A stretch of 64,000 nt of DNA from Rhodobacteraceae bacterium (ex Bugula neritina AB1) (GCA_001730095.1 MDLF01000044.1:52809-116808), one strand, 5' to 3'. Numbered from the stretch's first letter, positions 37,349 through 45,533 are shown. Numbers and translations: made by a program. Notes: a model not told the origin generated them from the letters alone.

Positions 37349-37589
37349 CGCTGCCCCCGTTTCTCCCTCCCCTGCCCTTCTGGACTGGGGTATGCTGCCT
37401 CAAGTGATCTCAGCATGTTGGCTGAGAATGACGTTAGCGGGTTTTGCCCCGAACTCAACGCTATTCGTTTGTTGTACCTGATTTGCGTCCGGAAATCCGA
37501 TTCTGTCAAGCACCGGCGAGAATTGAATTCAAACCCAATCCCTTTTTCGAAAGAAAAATCGGTATTAATGGTATTGGGTGACACACAGT

Positions 37590-37652
37590 ATGTCCCCTAT
37601 TGGGCCCAAAATGTCTCCCAATCTGCTGTGTTCGGGTCCGGCATGTCCCCCT
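37590..37652 (+). repeat. Three phased ATGTCNCCC elements (possible iterons or operators)
   Basis: ATGTCCCCT begins at 37590, ATGTCTCCC at 37611 and ATGTCCCCC at 37643. The steps of 21 and 32 bases are close to two and three helical turns, so all three face the same side of the DNA. They share the TGTCCCC half of the parS-like palindrome. The last is followed by CCCCCTAAATATGGGGG (37647-37663), a small hairpin. Confidence 0.55.
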
Positions 37653-37754
37653 AAATATGGGGGCGAAACACCAGAATAAACCCCGTGAAACGAATCGCTT
37701 GGCCGATGCCTGCCGAATCGCTCCCGCCCTTATTTCACTGGGCCTGGCGCAGAG

Positions 37755-37772
37755 CTGTCCCCGCGGGGACAG
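37755..37772. promoter_or_regulatory. parS-like palindrome 1 (perfect, upstream of parA)
   Basis: CTGTCCCCGCGGGGACAG is a perfect 18-base palindrome 130 bases before parA. It defines the motif found again at six other places in the next 3.2 kb. Confidence 0.8.
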
Positions 37773-37901
37773 GACGCTGATCAAAATCATAATTGCTTTT
37801 GCGTTTTTTGCAAATTGGGCGTAAATGAATATTGAGGCTGAAATAGCGTCCGGTCACCTGGGCGCCGCCACAACGAAAACGTGTGAGGCTAAGGAGCAGC
37901 G

Positions 37902-39206
37902 ATGTTTACGCACGAAGACCTGTCCAAAATGCAGGCCCAATCCCTCAAGATGCAAAGCTGGATCCGACAGCAGACCTTCTCTCCCGAAATGGAAAAGACC
38001 CTGCGCCGGTTCTCTTCCTGGGAAGTGGCAGAGCTGATATTCCGGGTCAACCAGTCGACCCTGCGCGGGCGGCTTGCCACCGACCCTTCCCTGCCCCAGG
38101 GCCATGTGGAGGAAGACGGCCGCCAGCGCTGGTATTCGCTGGAAGAGATCAACGAGCTGCGCCGCCGCATCAAGATCAACCGCCAGTCGCTGATGCCCAA
38201 ACGCCCGGCCGGGAAACGCGCCCTGCGGGTGGCGATCTCCAACTTCAAGGGCGGCGCCGGCAAATCCACTGTGGCCCTGCATTTCGCCCATGCTGCGGCG
38301 CTGGACGGCTACCGGGTGCTCTGCGTCGACTTCGACCCGCAGGCCACCCTGTCGCATTCCATGGGTCTGAGCGACGTGACCGAGGATTACACGGTCTGGG
38401 GCATCATGGCCCGCGATCTGGTGCGCGAGACCGAACGGATGAACGCCGCCTCGCAGGGGGCCGAGACCGGCACCGCCCTGCCCCGGCGCCAGCTGCCCGA
38501 CGCGATCACCGGCATGGGGCTGCAGGATCTGCGGGTCAGCGATTTCGTCAAGCCCACCAGCTGGCCGACCATCGATATCATCCCGTCCTGCGCCAATGCG
38601 GCCTTTGTGGAATTCGCCTCTGCCCAGTATCGCCACCTGAACCCGGAATGGTCGTTCTTCGCTGCGGTCTCGCGCTATCTCGACCAGCTGCCGGCCGAGG
38701 ATTACGACCTGATGATCTTCGACTGCCCGCCCGCCATCGGCTACCAGTCGATGAATGCGGTCTTTGCTGCCGACATGCTCTATATCCCCTCGGGCCCCGG
38801 ATATTGGGAGTATGACTCCACCACCTCCTTTGTCGGCCAGCTGTCCGAAGCATTGGAGGATTTGTCGGCCTTTAACGGTGTTGTCCCCGCGGGGACATTT
38901 GCGCTGCCCAAAGTGTTCCAGGAGGTTCGCTTCCTTCTCACCCGTTACGAAAGCGGTAACGATTTGCACCGTGCGATGCGTTCGGCATTTATGAAGGTGT
39001 TTGAGGGTAGAATGACCGAACACCCGATTGAGATGACCCGCGCAGTCGAACAGTCGGGCCGGTTCTTAAGTTCCATCTATGAAATCGACTACCGGGATAT
39101 GACCCGCGAAACCTGGCGACGCGCGCGCGCGTCGTTTGATCAGGCCTATGATGAATTCAAGGCCTACGCGCTGGACGCCTGGGAGAAACTGGAGGATGAG
39201 GCATGA
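37902..39206 (+). CDS. parA: ParA partition ATPase (type Ia, with N-terminal DNA-binding region)
   Basis: The protein has 434 residues; AAGGAG precedes the ATG. The N-terminal 110 residues include a MerR/helix-turn-helix-like part (WEVAELIFRVNQSTLRGRLA, then RWYSLEEINELRRRI), as in P1-type ParA that represses its own operon. The deviant Walker A is ISNFKGGAGKSTVALHFAHAA near residue 115, followed by CVDFDPQATLS and DLMIFDCPPAIGYQSMNAV. It moves plasmid copies with ParB. A perfect parS-like palindrome lies 130 bases upstream and another inside the gene. Four-base overlap (ATGA) with parB. Confidence 0.93.
   Translation: MFTHEDLSKMQAQSLKMQSWIRQQTFSPEMEKTLRRFSSWEVAELIFRVNQSTLRGRLATDPSLPQGHVEEDGRQRWYSLEEINELRRRIKINRQSLMPKRPAGKRALRVAISNFKGGAGKSTVALHFAHAAALDGYRVLCVDFDPQATLSHSMGLSDVTEDYTVWGIMARDLVRETERMNAASQGAETGTALPRRQLPDAITGMGLQDLRVSDFVKPTSWPTIDIIPSCANAAFVEFASAQYRHLNPEWSFFAAVSRYLDQLPAEDYDLMIFDCPPAIGYQSMNAVFAADMLYIPSGPGYWEYDSTTSFVGQLSEALEDLSAFNGVVPAGTFALPKVFQEVRFLLTRYESGNDLHRAMRSAFMKVFEGRMTEHPIEMTRAVEQSGRFLSSIYEIDYRDMTRETWRRARASFDQAYDEFKAYALDAWEKLEDEA
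38882..38897. promoter_or_regulatory. parS-like palindrome 2 (perfect, inside parA)
   Basis: TGTCCCCGCGGGGACA lies within the parA coding sequence and is read as V-P-A-G-T. Confidence 0.78.
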
Positions 39207-40297
39207 GCAAACGCAGAGTCTTCGACATCGACTTCACCCCTGACACCGTTGCTGTCCCCGTCGGGACAACGCAGGAAAAACCGGCAGAGAAGCCCACTGA
39301 ATCCCGCCGCGGGCCAATGGCCACTGCGATCTCTGAAAACGCCGATGCGTTGCGCAGCCGGGCCGAGGCAGAGCAAAAAATCCGTGCGGAAAACGACCGG
39401 CTGGCACATGAATTTGTGCGTCTGAAGAAGCTGGGCCTGATGGTCGACCGCATACCGATCGGCCAGATCGGCGCCGCCAAACTGATCCGCGACCGGCGCG
39501 AGGGGCGCGACCCGGATCTCGACGAATTGAAAGCCTCGATCAAATCCATCGGCCTGTCGAACCCGATCCGGGTTGAGGAAAACGACGACGGCACCTATGA
39601 GCTGATCCAGGGCTACCGCCGCCTGCGCGCCTATGTCGAACTGCTGCGGGAAACGGAGGATGAGGCATATGAATGTATCCCTGCGGGTTTGGTGGCCAAG
39701 GGTGACACGCTGCAGAACCTCTATCGCCGGATGGTGGACGAGAACCTGGTGCGCCGGGACATCTCCTTTGCCGAAATGGCGCAGCTGGCGCTGAACTATA
39801 CCCAGGATGAAATCACCCGGGCCAAGAGCATCGAAGAGGCGGTCAGCGATCTGTATGCCTCTGCCGGGCGCCAGAAGAAAATCTATATCCGCCATTTTGC
39901 CCAGCTGCTGGGTGCGGTGGGCGACCTGCTGAAATTCCCCGAAGCGATCCCGCGGGCGCTGGGGCTGGAGCTGAGGAAACGGCTGGAGGCGGACGCCGCG
40001 AATATCCCGGACCTGCGTGAGGCGCTGGAACGTGCGAAGGCAGACACCGAGGACGCTGAACTGGGCGTGCTGCGCAGCTTTCTGGAGGGCAAGCGCAGGC
40101 CCGCGCCCCGCACAGCTCCGCGGTCCGGTGTGGCCAAAACCACCCTGCGCTGCACTGTCCCTGCGGGGACAGTCCGCTGCCAGGCCCGGGACGGCAAGAT
40201 CGAAATGGCGATGGAGCGCGACTTTTCCGAGATCGACCGGCACAAGCTGGAAGGCGCGATTGCCGCCTTCTTTGCAGCATTGGAAGACGAAAACTGA
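39203..40297 (+). CDS. parB: ParB partition protein
   Basis: The protein has 364 residues. The N-terminal third has the ParB/Srx domain: VDRIPIGQIGAAKLIRDRREGRDPDLDELKASIKSIGLSNPIRV and the nucleotide-binding box LIQGYRRLRAYVEL (G-E/Y-R-R). A central helix-turn-helix follows with VRRDISFAEMAQLALNYTQDE and a C-terminal dimerisation part ending AAFFAALEDEN. It binds parS and, through ParA, segregates the replicon. The gene itself carries two parS-like palindromes, and a third degenerate one (ATCCCTGCGGG near 39677, read I-P-A-G). Confidence 0.92.
   Translation: MSKRRVFDIDFTPDTVAVPVGTTQEKPAEKPTESRRGPMATAISENADALRSRAEAEQKIRAENDRLAHEFVRLKKLGLMVDRIPIGQIGAAKLIRDRREGRDPDLDELKASIKSIGLSNPIRVEENDDGTYELIQGYRRLRAYVELLRETEDEAYECIPAGLVAKGDTLQNLYRRMVDENLVRRDISFAEMAQLALNYTQDEITRAKSIEEAVSDLYASAGRQKKIYIRHFAQLLGAVGDLLKFPEAIPRALGLELRKRLEADAANIPDLREALERAKADTEDAELGVLRSFLEGKRRPAPRTAPRSGVAKTTLRCTVPAGTVRCQARDGKIEMAMERDFSEIDRHKLEGAIAAFFAALEDEN
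39253..39268. promoter_or_regulatory. parS-like palindrome 3 (imperfect, inside parB)
   Basis: TGTCCCCGTCGGGACA keeps both TGTCCCC/GGGACA arms with a changed centre; read as V-P-V-G-T near the ParB N-terminus. Confidence 0.65.
40154..40173. promoter_or_regulatory. parS-like palindrome 4 (one mismatch pair, inside parB)
   Basis: ACTGTCCCTGCGGGGACAGT has one mismatched pair near its centre and longer arms than the others; read as V-P-A-G-T in ParB. Confidence 0.72.
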
Positions 40298-40332
40298 TCC
40301 CCATCCTTTGCCGGACAATTCGCAACAACAGC

Positions 40333-40360
40333 AAGGGCCCGGCATGTGTCGTCGGGCCTT
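40333..40360 (+). terminator. Terminator-like hairpin after parB
   Basis: AAGGGCCCG (40333-40341) pairs with CGGGCCTT (40353-40360) with one bulged base; TTT follows weakly. It is 36 bases after the parB stop. Confidence 0.6.
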
Positions 40361-40402
40361 TGCCGTGTCTAAACAGTAGTATTGAGCCTGTTTTGGCAGC
40401 AT

Positions 40403-40418
40403 TGTCCCCGCGGGGACA
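40403..40418. promoter_or_regulatory. parS-like palindrome 5 (perfect, downstream of parB)
   Basis: TGTCCCCGCGGGGACA lies in the intergenic region between the parB terminator and the terminator of the convergent YceI-OmpA gene. Confidence 0.78.
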
Positions 40419-40459
40419 GCTGCGGGGCGGCCAGCGTTTCTGGCCTTCGCGGCAAGAAA

Positions 40460-40483
40460 AAGCCCGGCGCGTTGGCCGGGCTT
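40460..40483 (-). terminator. Rho-independent terminator of the YceI-OmpA gene
   Basis: AAGCCCGGC (40460-40468) pairs perfectly with GCCGGGCTT (40475-40483) around a six-base loop. Read on the minus strand the stem is followed by a run of T (AAAAA at 40457-40461 on the plus strand). It lies 62 bases after the minus-strand stop. Confidence 0.8.
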
Positions 40484-40498
40484 GGGGGTATTCAAAAC

Positions 40499-40516
40499 CG
40501 GACCCTGCGGGGACAG
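40499..40516. promoter_or_regulatory. parS-like half-site
   Basis: CCCTGCGGGGACAG keeps one full arm and the centre; the left arm is degraded (GGA instead of TGT). Confidence 0.5.
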
Positions 40517-40544
40517 ACGGTTGTTTGGACGACCCTAGCGCCAA

Positions 40545-41585
40545 TCAGTTCAAAACCTTGAACTCAATCCGGCGGTTCCTGGCCCTGTTCTGCACCGTGT
40601 CATTCGGCACCAGCGGTGTGGTTTCACCATAGCCGACGGCCACCAGGCGCTCTGCCGGGATGCCTTTCTGTTGCAGGTAGCGATTGACCGACGCGGCGCG
40701 TTTCTCGCTTAGCGCCAGGTTCCAGGCTGCTTTGCCCTGGCTGTCGGTATGGCCGCCGATCTCAACCACCATGCCGGGGCAGCGACGGATGATGTCTGAC
40801 AGGCTGTTCAGAAAATCGCGGGAGTTGGCGTCGAGCCGAGCCGTGGAGGGCGCGAAGTTGACACTGCGGCCTTGCGACAGAATGTCAAAACGGCCAGTGC
40901 AGGCCTCACGGCTGAAATCGCCGCTGGCTTCCATTGCGGTTGCGGCCCCAGAGACAGTTGTCCCCGCGGGGACAGTGGCAGCGCCGGCGCCGTTGCGTTC
41001 AAACATCAGGTCCATGCTGACCAGCCCGACCGGGGTAATGGTGACGCCTGCGGCTTCCTCCAGTTTTTCCCGGCCGGTGGTCAGGTTGAAGTCCGCCAGC
41101 TTGAGAATGACCGGCTGCACGGTGGCCACGGCAACGCGGTTTTCAGTCAGCAATGTGACCGCTACCGGTATGGTTAGCCCGGCTTCAACCCCATGCAGGG
41201 ACAGGGTGACGGGCAGGTCGATCTGCTTGCGCTGCACGGCGGCGAGATCGGCAAGCCGGGCCGGATCAATCTGTGCGGAAATCACGGCCTCCGGATGGGC
41301 GAAGGTTTCAAAGAACAGGAACCGCATCCGCACGTTTCGAAGGTCGATGGAGGTGTCGACAGAGTCGAGCGCGATGTGGATCTTGGCCTCTCCGGTTTCT
41401 GAGATGCTGCCGGAGAAGGCGGCAAAACGGCTGGATTCCGCAATACTGCCTTTTTTGATCGATATGAATCGGATAGCGGAGGATTCGGGCGACAGCTGCC
41501 AGCCACCCTCAAAAGGGCCAGCTGCCAGTGCCGGCCGAAGAAGGAAAAGGAAAATTGTTAAGATTGAAAGGGTTAAGCGGTACAT
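40545..41585 (-). CDS. Secreted YceI-like + OmpA-like envelope protein
   Basis: The protein has 346 residues with a signal peptide (MYRLTLSILTIFLFLLRPALA). Residues about 22-185 match YceI-type lipocalin proteins: GGWQLSPESSAIRFISIKKGSIAESSRF, KIHIALDSVDTSIDLRNVRMRFLFFETFAHPEA. A short linker holds the sequence VPAGT encoded by a parS-like palindrome. The C-terminal 110 residues are OmpA peptidoglycan-binding: DIIRRCPGMVVEIGGHTDSQG, LSEKRAASVNRYLQQKGI. It probably binds a lipid-like molecule and peptidoglycan in the periplasm. A YceI-OmpA union is uncommon. It faces the parB gene tail to tail and is divergent from the caspase-like gene. Confidence 0.82.
   Translation of the reverse strand: MYRLTLSILTIFLFLLRPALAAGPFEGGWQLSPESSAIRFISIKKGSIAESSRFAAFSGSISETGEAKIHIALDSVDTSIDLRNVRMRFLFFETFAHPEAVISAQIDPARLADLAAVQRKQIDLPVTLSLHGVEAGLTIPVAVTLLTENRVAVATVQPVILKLADFNLTTGREKLEEAAGVTITPVGLVSMDLMFERNGAGAATVPAGTTVSGAATAMEASGDFSREACTGRFDILSQGRSVNFAPSTARLDANSRDFLNSLSDIIRRCPGMVVEIGGHTDSQGKAAWNLALSEKRAASVNRYLQQKGIPAERLVAVGYGETTPLVPNDTVQNRARNRRIEFKVLN
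40959..40974. promoter_or_regulatory. parS-like palindrome 6 (perfect, inside the YceI-OmpA gene)
   Basis: TGTCCCCGCGGGGACA lies in the linker-coding part of the minus-strand YceI-OmpA gene and is again read as V-P-A-G-T. Confidence 0.76.
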
Positions 41586-41772
41586 TCAGGGTCCAACGCG
41601 ATTGCTGCCAGGGGTGCCCTGGCCAGCAGGCAGGGCAAAAGTGATGCGCCCAGATTAACAGCAGAGTTGCTGTCGGGCGCAAGGGACGCGATAGTTTGGT
41701 AATCAAATACCCTTAAGAATTGGGAAGCTGCCCCGCGGCAAGGCTGCTGGGGGCAAAGAATGGAGCAGAGGC

Positions 41773-43272
41773 GTGCGAGTTTTGTGGACCCAAGTCCGGC
41801 TGATGGTACTGGCGGCTGCGGCGGCCTGCTGGGGCGTGATGGCCCTGGCAGAAGAGCGGCTGGCGCTGGTGATCGGCAATTCGGCCTATGGCGCGGTGTC
41901 GCCGCTGGACAATCCGGTGCGCGACGCGCGGCTGATCGCCGAAACGCTGGAGGGGCTGGGGTTTGACGTGACCCTGGCGGCGGATGCCAAACAGTTTGAT
42001 ATGAAGCGTGCGATTGCCCAGTTCGGCCGCAAGCTGCGCGGGGCAGGAGAAGACGCCACCGGGCTGTTCTATTATGCCGGCCACGGGGTGCAAAGCTTTG
42101 GCAACAACTATTTGCTGCCGGTGGACGCCGCGCTGGAAGATGCTGCGGATCTTGATCTGGTGGCTGTAGAAGCGCAGTCAATCCTGCGGCAGATGGCGTC
42201 GGCACGCAACCGCACCAACATCGTCATTCTGGATGCTTGCCGCAACAACCCGTTTGAAGAAGTCGCCGATCTGAACAAAAGCGGTCTGGCCGAGATGAAG
42301 GCGCCAACCGGCACTTTCCTGGCCTATGCCACCGCGCCGGGTGATGTGGCGCTGGACGGGGAGGGGGGAAACAGCCCCTTCACTGAGGCGCTGGCGCAGG
42401 AGATCAAGGCGCCCGGTCGCCCGGTCGAGCAGGTCTTCAAGGAGGTGCGGCGCACTGTTCTGGAGCAGAGCAGCGGCCGTCAGACACCCTGGGATACGTC
42501 CTCTCTGATCAGCGATTTTGTTTTCGCCGAAGTCAAACGGCCGGTTCTGTCTGCGGTTGACCTTGAAGAGGAGGAGCTGTGGGCCTCTGTGAGCGAGGCG
42601 CGGGACGTGGTGCAGACCATGCTGTTCCTGCGCGGCTACGGAGATGGCAAGTTTTCCGGGGAAGCCCGCACTTTGCTGGCGGAACTGGTTGCAGAGGAAC
42701 TGGCGGAAGGCGGCGAAAGTCAGAATACCGGTCAGATGGCAGCGATTGAACCCTCTGAGATGCAGGACGTGGAACAAGCCATGTTCGAGGCGGCGCAGCA
42801 GGAAAAAAGCAAGGCGGCTTTTGAAGCCTATCTGATGGCCCATCCTGGCGGTCGCTATGCCGAGATGGCAGAGATGGAAATCGCGGCATTGGCTGCTGGG
42901 GCAAGCCTTGATCCGGAGGCGGGCGGCGAAGCGCCGACAGCGGCGCCGGAGCCGGCAGCGGTGGAAATGGCCGAAGTCGGCCCTGTGACCTATGCAAACC
43001 CGCTGCATGCCGACGTGCCGGAGATCGCCGGGCTGACCCTGGCAGAAGTGATGACCCGGTCGCCGTCTTTCCCGCCGATCGAAGGCCTGCCGGACAGCTA
43101 TTGGAAGGACCAGTCCTGCAGCAATTGCCACCAATGGACCCGTGAGCGTCTGTGCACCCAGGGCAATACCTATCTCAGCCTCAATATGCAGCGCTCGCTG
43201 GGCAAGCAGCATCCGTTTGGCGGGGCGCTGAAACAAGTGCTGAAAAGCTGGGCTGCAGGCGGCTGCGAATAG
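41773..43272 (+). CDS. Secreted caspase-like (C14) protein with CXXCH motif
   Basis: The protein has 499 residues from a GTG with GGAG seven bases upstream. A signal peptide (VLAAAAACWGVMALA) is followed by a caspase p20-type domain: RLALVIGNSAYGAVSPLDNPVRDA, the catalytic His 104 in LFYYAGHGVQ and Cys 156 in VILDACRNNPF. Then GTFLAYATAPGDVALDGEGGNSPFTEAL typical of bacterial metacaspase/orthocaspase proteins. A middle Ala/Glu-rich region leads to a C-terminal Cys-rich part with CSNCH (449-453), C461 and C498. CXXCH is the c-type haem attachment motif, and export to the periplasm would permit haem addition; a disulfide or zinc role is also possible. It is next to the ExbBD-like operon. Confidence 0.85.
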   Translation: MRVLWTQVRLMVLAAAAACWGVMALAEERLALVIGNSAYGAVSPLDNPVRDARLIAETLEGLGFDVTLAADAKQFDMKRAIAQFGRKLRGAGEDATGLFYYAGHGVQSFGNNYLLPVDAALEDAADLDLVAVEAQSILRQMASARNRTNIVILDACRNNPFEEVADLNKSGLAEMKAPTGTFLAYATAPGDVALDGEGGNSPFTEALAQEIKAPGRPVEQVFKEVRRTVLEQSSGRQTPWDTSSLISDFVFAEVKRPVLSAVDLEEEELWASVSEARDVVQTMLFLRGYGDGKFSGEARTLLAELVAEELAEGGESQNTGQMAAIEPSEMQDVEQAMFEAAQQEKSKAAFEAYLMAHPGGRYAEMAEMEIAALAAGASLDPEAGGEAPTAAPEPAAVEMAEVGPVTYANPLHADVPEIAGLTLAEVMTRSPSFPPIEGLPDSYWKDQSCSNCHQWTRERLCTQGNTYLSLNMQRSLGKQHPFGGALKQVLKSWAAGGCE

Positions 43273-43755
43273 GCCCGTTCACGCGGCTTGCGCAGGGCAG
43301 GGGAGGGCTCCCGCCCGCTTCGGCGCATTTTGCAAATGCACCTGCACGGTTGGGCGTAGCGCTGTGCTGCGCACAGCGCGGCGCAAGGACAGGCTGGCGA
43401 AGGTCAGAGGGAAGCCGGATGTCGGTTGGGTGTCGGCGGCCTGTGGCGATCTGATATGACCGATATCCAAAGGCATTCTTGGTGACCACTGCCCTCGCGG
43501 CAATCATCATCTGCTGGTTCTGACCCCTGACCTTAAGGTCAGTGTTGCCCTTAGGGTGCCGTTTTGTGATGTCCGGTCATCTTTCGCATCTAGGGTGAAC
43601 CACATATTCTACGTCGTTGTCGGCACAGCCTTTGACCCTGGGGGCGCGCTGCGCGTCAGCGCAGCGCCGGGCCCAAGGCCGCCAAGGCCTGGCGGCGGCA
43701 GCCGCGGGCCTGCGGGCGCGGGAGCTCCTTCTGTGCGGCGGCGTGCGGTGGATGG
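43273..43755. other. Convergent intergenic region with GC-rich hairpins
   Basis: 483 bases lie between two converging genes. Hairpins GCGCTGCGC/GCGCAGCGC (43646-43667, four-base loop) and GCCGCCA/TGGCGGC (43678-43696) lie close to the minus-strand stop and may terminate that operon. The rest has short frames without family resemblance. Confidence 0.5.
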
Positions 43756-45129
43756 TTAGGGGGCGCGGGTGGTGATCAGGAAATAGACCCATTCGCCTTT
43801 GAAATCAGCATGGTCTGCGCGGGCTGCGGCCACCTGCGCGCGCAGGAATTCCAGATAGGCGGGCGCCGGTTCGCTGAGGGGCCGGGTGCCTTCGTACAGC
43901 GGATGTGAGGCCGCGAATGCAACGGCGATTTCCTGACCAAATGGCGGCGCGACGGTGATTTGCAATCCGGGGTCTCCAGCCGCCTTGGCACCAACACGCA
44001 GGGCGGTTTTGGGGGCAGCTTCAGCCAGCGGCACCAGCGCGTTTGGCGACAGGTGCAGCACCGCGCCGCCGGCGTCGAAATAATCCACATAGACATAGGC
44101 CGGATAGTCCGGTGCGGTGAGGTCGAAGAACAGACGCTCGCCGCCGGAATAGTCGAGCACCCGGGCATGGGCATCGTCCCCCAGCAGCAGCGGATTGGTG
44201 ATCTGATCCGTGCTTTGCGGCAGGCCGACATTGGAAATCCCCGCCAGTGCACCGCATTGCGGGCGTGGCAGCAGGCGCATCTGGTCTGAGACGGTGATAT
44301 CGGCGCCCATTTGCGTTTGGAGAGCGGCGAGAACCGGGCTGCGCAAGCCGTCTTCGGGTAGGTGCCCGCGGACCTCCAGCGTTGCGGTTTCCGGCACAAA
44401 GGCGACCTGCAGGCGGGCGCAGGGCACCGCACTCAGGATGCCGGAGACACCGTCGCGCAGCGGATCGCCTTGGGTGGCGGCATCGCCGGGCTGCATGAAG
44501 CTTTGGAAGGCGGCGAGGGAGACCGGATCAATGTCGCCAGCGCCACCCTGAAACGCCAGCGCGGCCTTGATGCGGGGGGCGTCGGGACGGGCGGCGGGGG
44601 TCTGCTGGGGGTTGGGTGCCGCGCCGGGCAGGGGGGAGGTTTGGGGCTGCGCCTGGGGGCTGGGCTGGCTGGCGGGTGCTGTTTGCGGCAGGGGGGCCGT
44701 GTCTGGCTGCGCGACTGGTGCAGGGGTCTGCGGGGCGTCGGCATTGGGCAGCGGCGCAGCCGCGGGGGCGGTGCTGGCAAGCCTGTTGGCGGGTGCCTGG
44801 GCTGGCGCGGCGGCGGCAGCTTTGGCTGCTGCGGGTTTCAGGCTGTCAGCAGCAGAAGCCTTGGGCTGGGCTCTGGACCGGGGAATGCTGCCAGCGGCGA
44901 GGCCTTGGGTTTTGCCTTTTCTTTCAAAGGCTTCCTCGCCTTCTGCCACCTGCGGGATGGCCGCTGTCCTAGGGATGCGATGGGATTGCAGGCTGAGGCT
45001 GCTTTCCGGTGTCGGCTGCTGCGGCAGCGGGTCCGGGGCGAGGGAAATCAGCAGCGCGCCGGCGCCGGCCGCGTGGACCAGGGCAGAGGCCGCAAGCCCC
45101 AATGCCCATATGGCCGGTGCGCGCGTCAT
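43756..45129 (-). CDS. TonB-position protein: membrane anchor, Pro/Ala-rich spacer, DUF4384-like C-terminus
   Basis: The protein has 457 residues. A single N-terminal hydrophobic segment (IWALGLAASALVHAAGAGALLISLA) is followed by about 170 residues rich in Pro, Ala and Gln, like the TonB periplasmic spacer. The C-terminal half has NPLLLGDDAHARVLDYSGGERLFFDLTAPDYPAYVYVDYFDAGGAVLHLSPN, the pattern of DUF4384 domains often linked to caspase-like or kinase proteins. There is no TonB C-terminal domain. It follows two exbD genes and one exbB gene with overlaps, so it is probably driven by their proton-motive motor. It may pull on or signal to the envelope; the real partner is unknown. Confidence 0.75.
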   Translation of the reverse strand: MTRAPAIWALGLAASALVHAAGAGALLISLAPDPLPQQPTPESSLSLQSHRIPRTAAIPQVAEGEEAFERKGKTQGLAAGSIPRSRAQPKASAADSLKPAAAKAAAAAPAQAPANRLASTAPAAAPLPNADAPQTPAPVAQPDTAPLPQTAPASQPSPQAQPQTSPLPGAAPNPQQTPAARPDAPRIKAALAFQGGAGDIDPVSLAAFQSFMQPGDAATQGDPLRDGVSGILSAVPCARLQVAFVPETATLEVRGHLPEDGLRSPVLAALQTQMGADITVSDQMRLLPRPQCGALAGISNVGLPQSTDQITNPLLLGDDAHARVLDYSGGERLFFDLTAPDYPAYVYVDYFDAGGAVLHLSPNALVPLAEAAPKTALRVGAKAAGDPGLQITVAPPFGQEIAVAFAASHPLYEGTRPLSEPAPAYLEFLRAQVAAARADHADFKGEWVYFLITTRAP

Positions 45130-45533
45130 CCCTCTGTTTCCGGGGTGACCACCAGCACCACATCGGTGAACCCCAGCGCCTCGCCCTGGGCGACCAGCGG
45201 CAGCACGTTGCGCAGCTCTGCCGAGCGGTGGGCATTGATGCGCAGGCGCAAGGCAGGGTCGTCCGCCAAGAGGGCGGAAAGGGCAGAGGGGAGGGCGCTG
45301 TGGGCGATGGTCTCGCCATCAAGGGCCAGCTCTCCGGTGGCTGAGACCGCCAGTGTGATGCCGCCTGCGGGCATATCGCGGCCGGTGACGGCGGTGGCGG
45401 GGCGCACATCGAAGGGGGCAGTGGCGTCCATCCGGCCGATCAGCATGAAAAACACCAAGAGGAAGAACACCACATCGATCAGCGCGATGATGGTTTCCGA
45501 ATGGGGGGGGCGGGCCGGACGGTTGAGTTTCAT
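45126..45533 (-). CDS. exbD: ExbD/TolR-family protein, second copy
   Basis: The protein has 135 residues starting at 45531-45533. One membrane helix (ETIIALIDVVFFLLVFFMLIGRM, Asp 20 being the conserved proton-pathway residue) follows a short Arg-rich cytoplasmic tip, and a periplasmic domain follows with LRINAHRSAELRNVLPLVAQGEALGFTDVVLVV, the typical TolR/ExbD ending. It forms a proton-driven motor with ExbB. It overlaps both neighbours by four or more bases, so the operon is translated as a unit. Confidence 0.88.
   Translation of the reverse strand: MKLNRPARPPHSETIIALIDVVFFLLVFFMLIGRMDATAPFDVRPATAVTGRDMPAGGITLAVSATGELALDGETIAHSALPSALSALLADDPALRLRINAHRSAELRNVLPLVAQGEALGFTDVVLVVTPETEG

Larger units (their letters stand above)
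37349..37901. other. Replication-partition intergenic region, candidate origin
   Basis: 553 bases with no convincing gene lie between the initiator and parA. From about 37480 to 37690 the sequence is AT-rich relative to its surroundings. It holds three ATGTCNCCC elements and one full palindrome CTGTCCCCGCGGGGACAG. Together with the initiator and parAB this arrangement is what is expected of a plasmid origin with partition sites. No textbook DnaA box (TTATCCACA) was seen. Confidence 0.65.

Noticed and set aside
43273..43755. RNA gene or riboswitch in the GC-rich gap
   Set aside because: Only short, very GC-rich hairpins at the operon end are visible; no known riboswitch core or tRNA fold was recognised.
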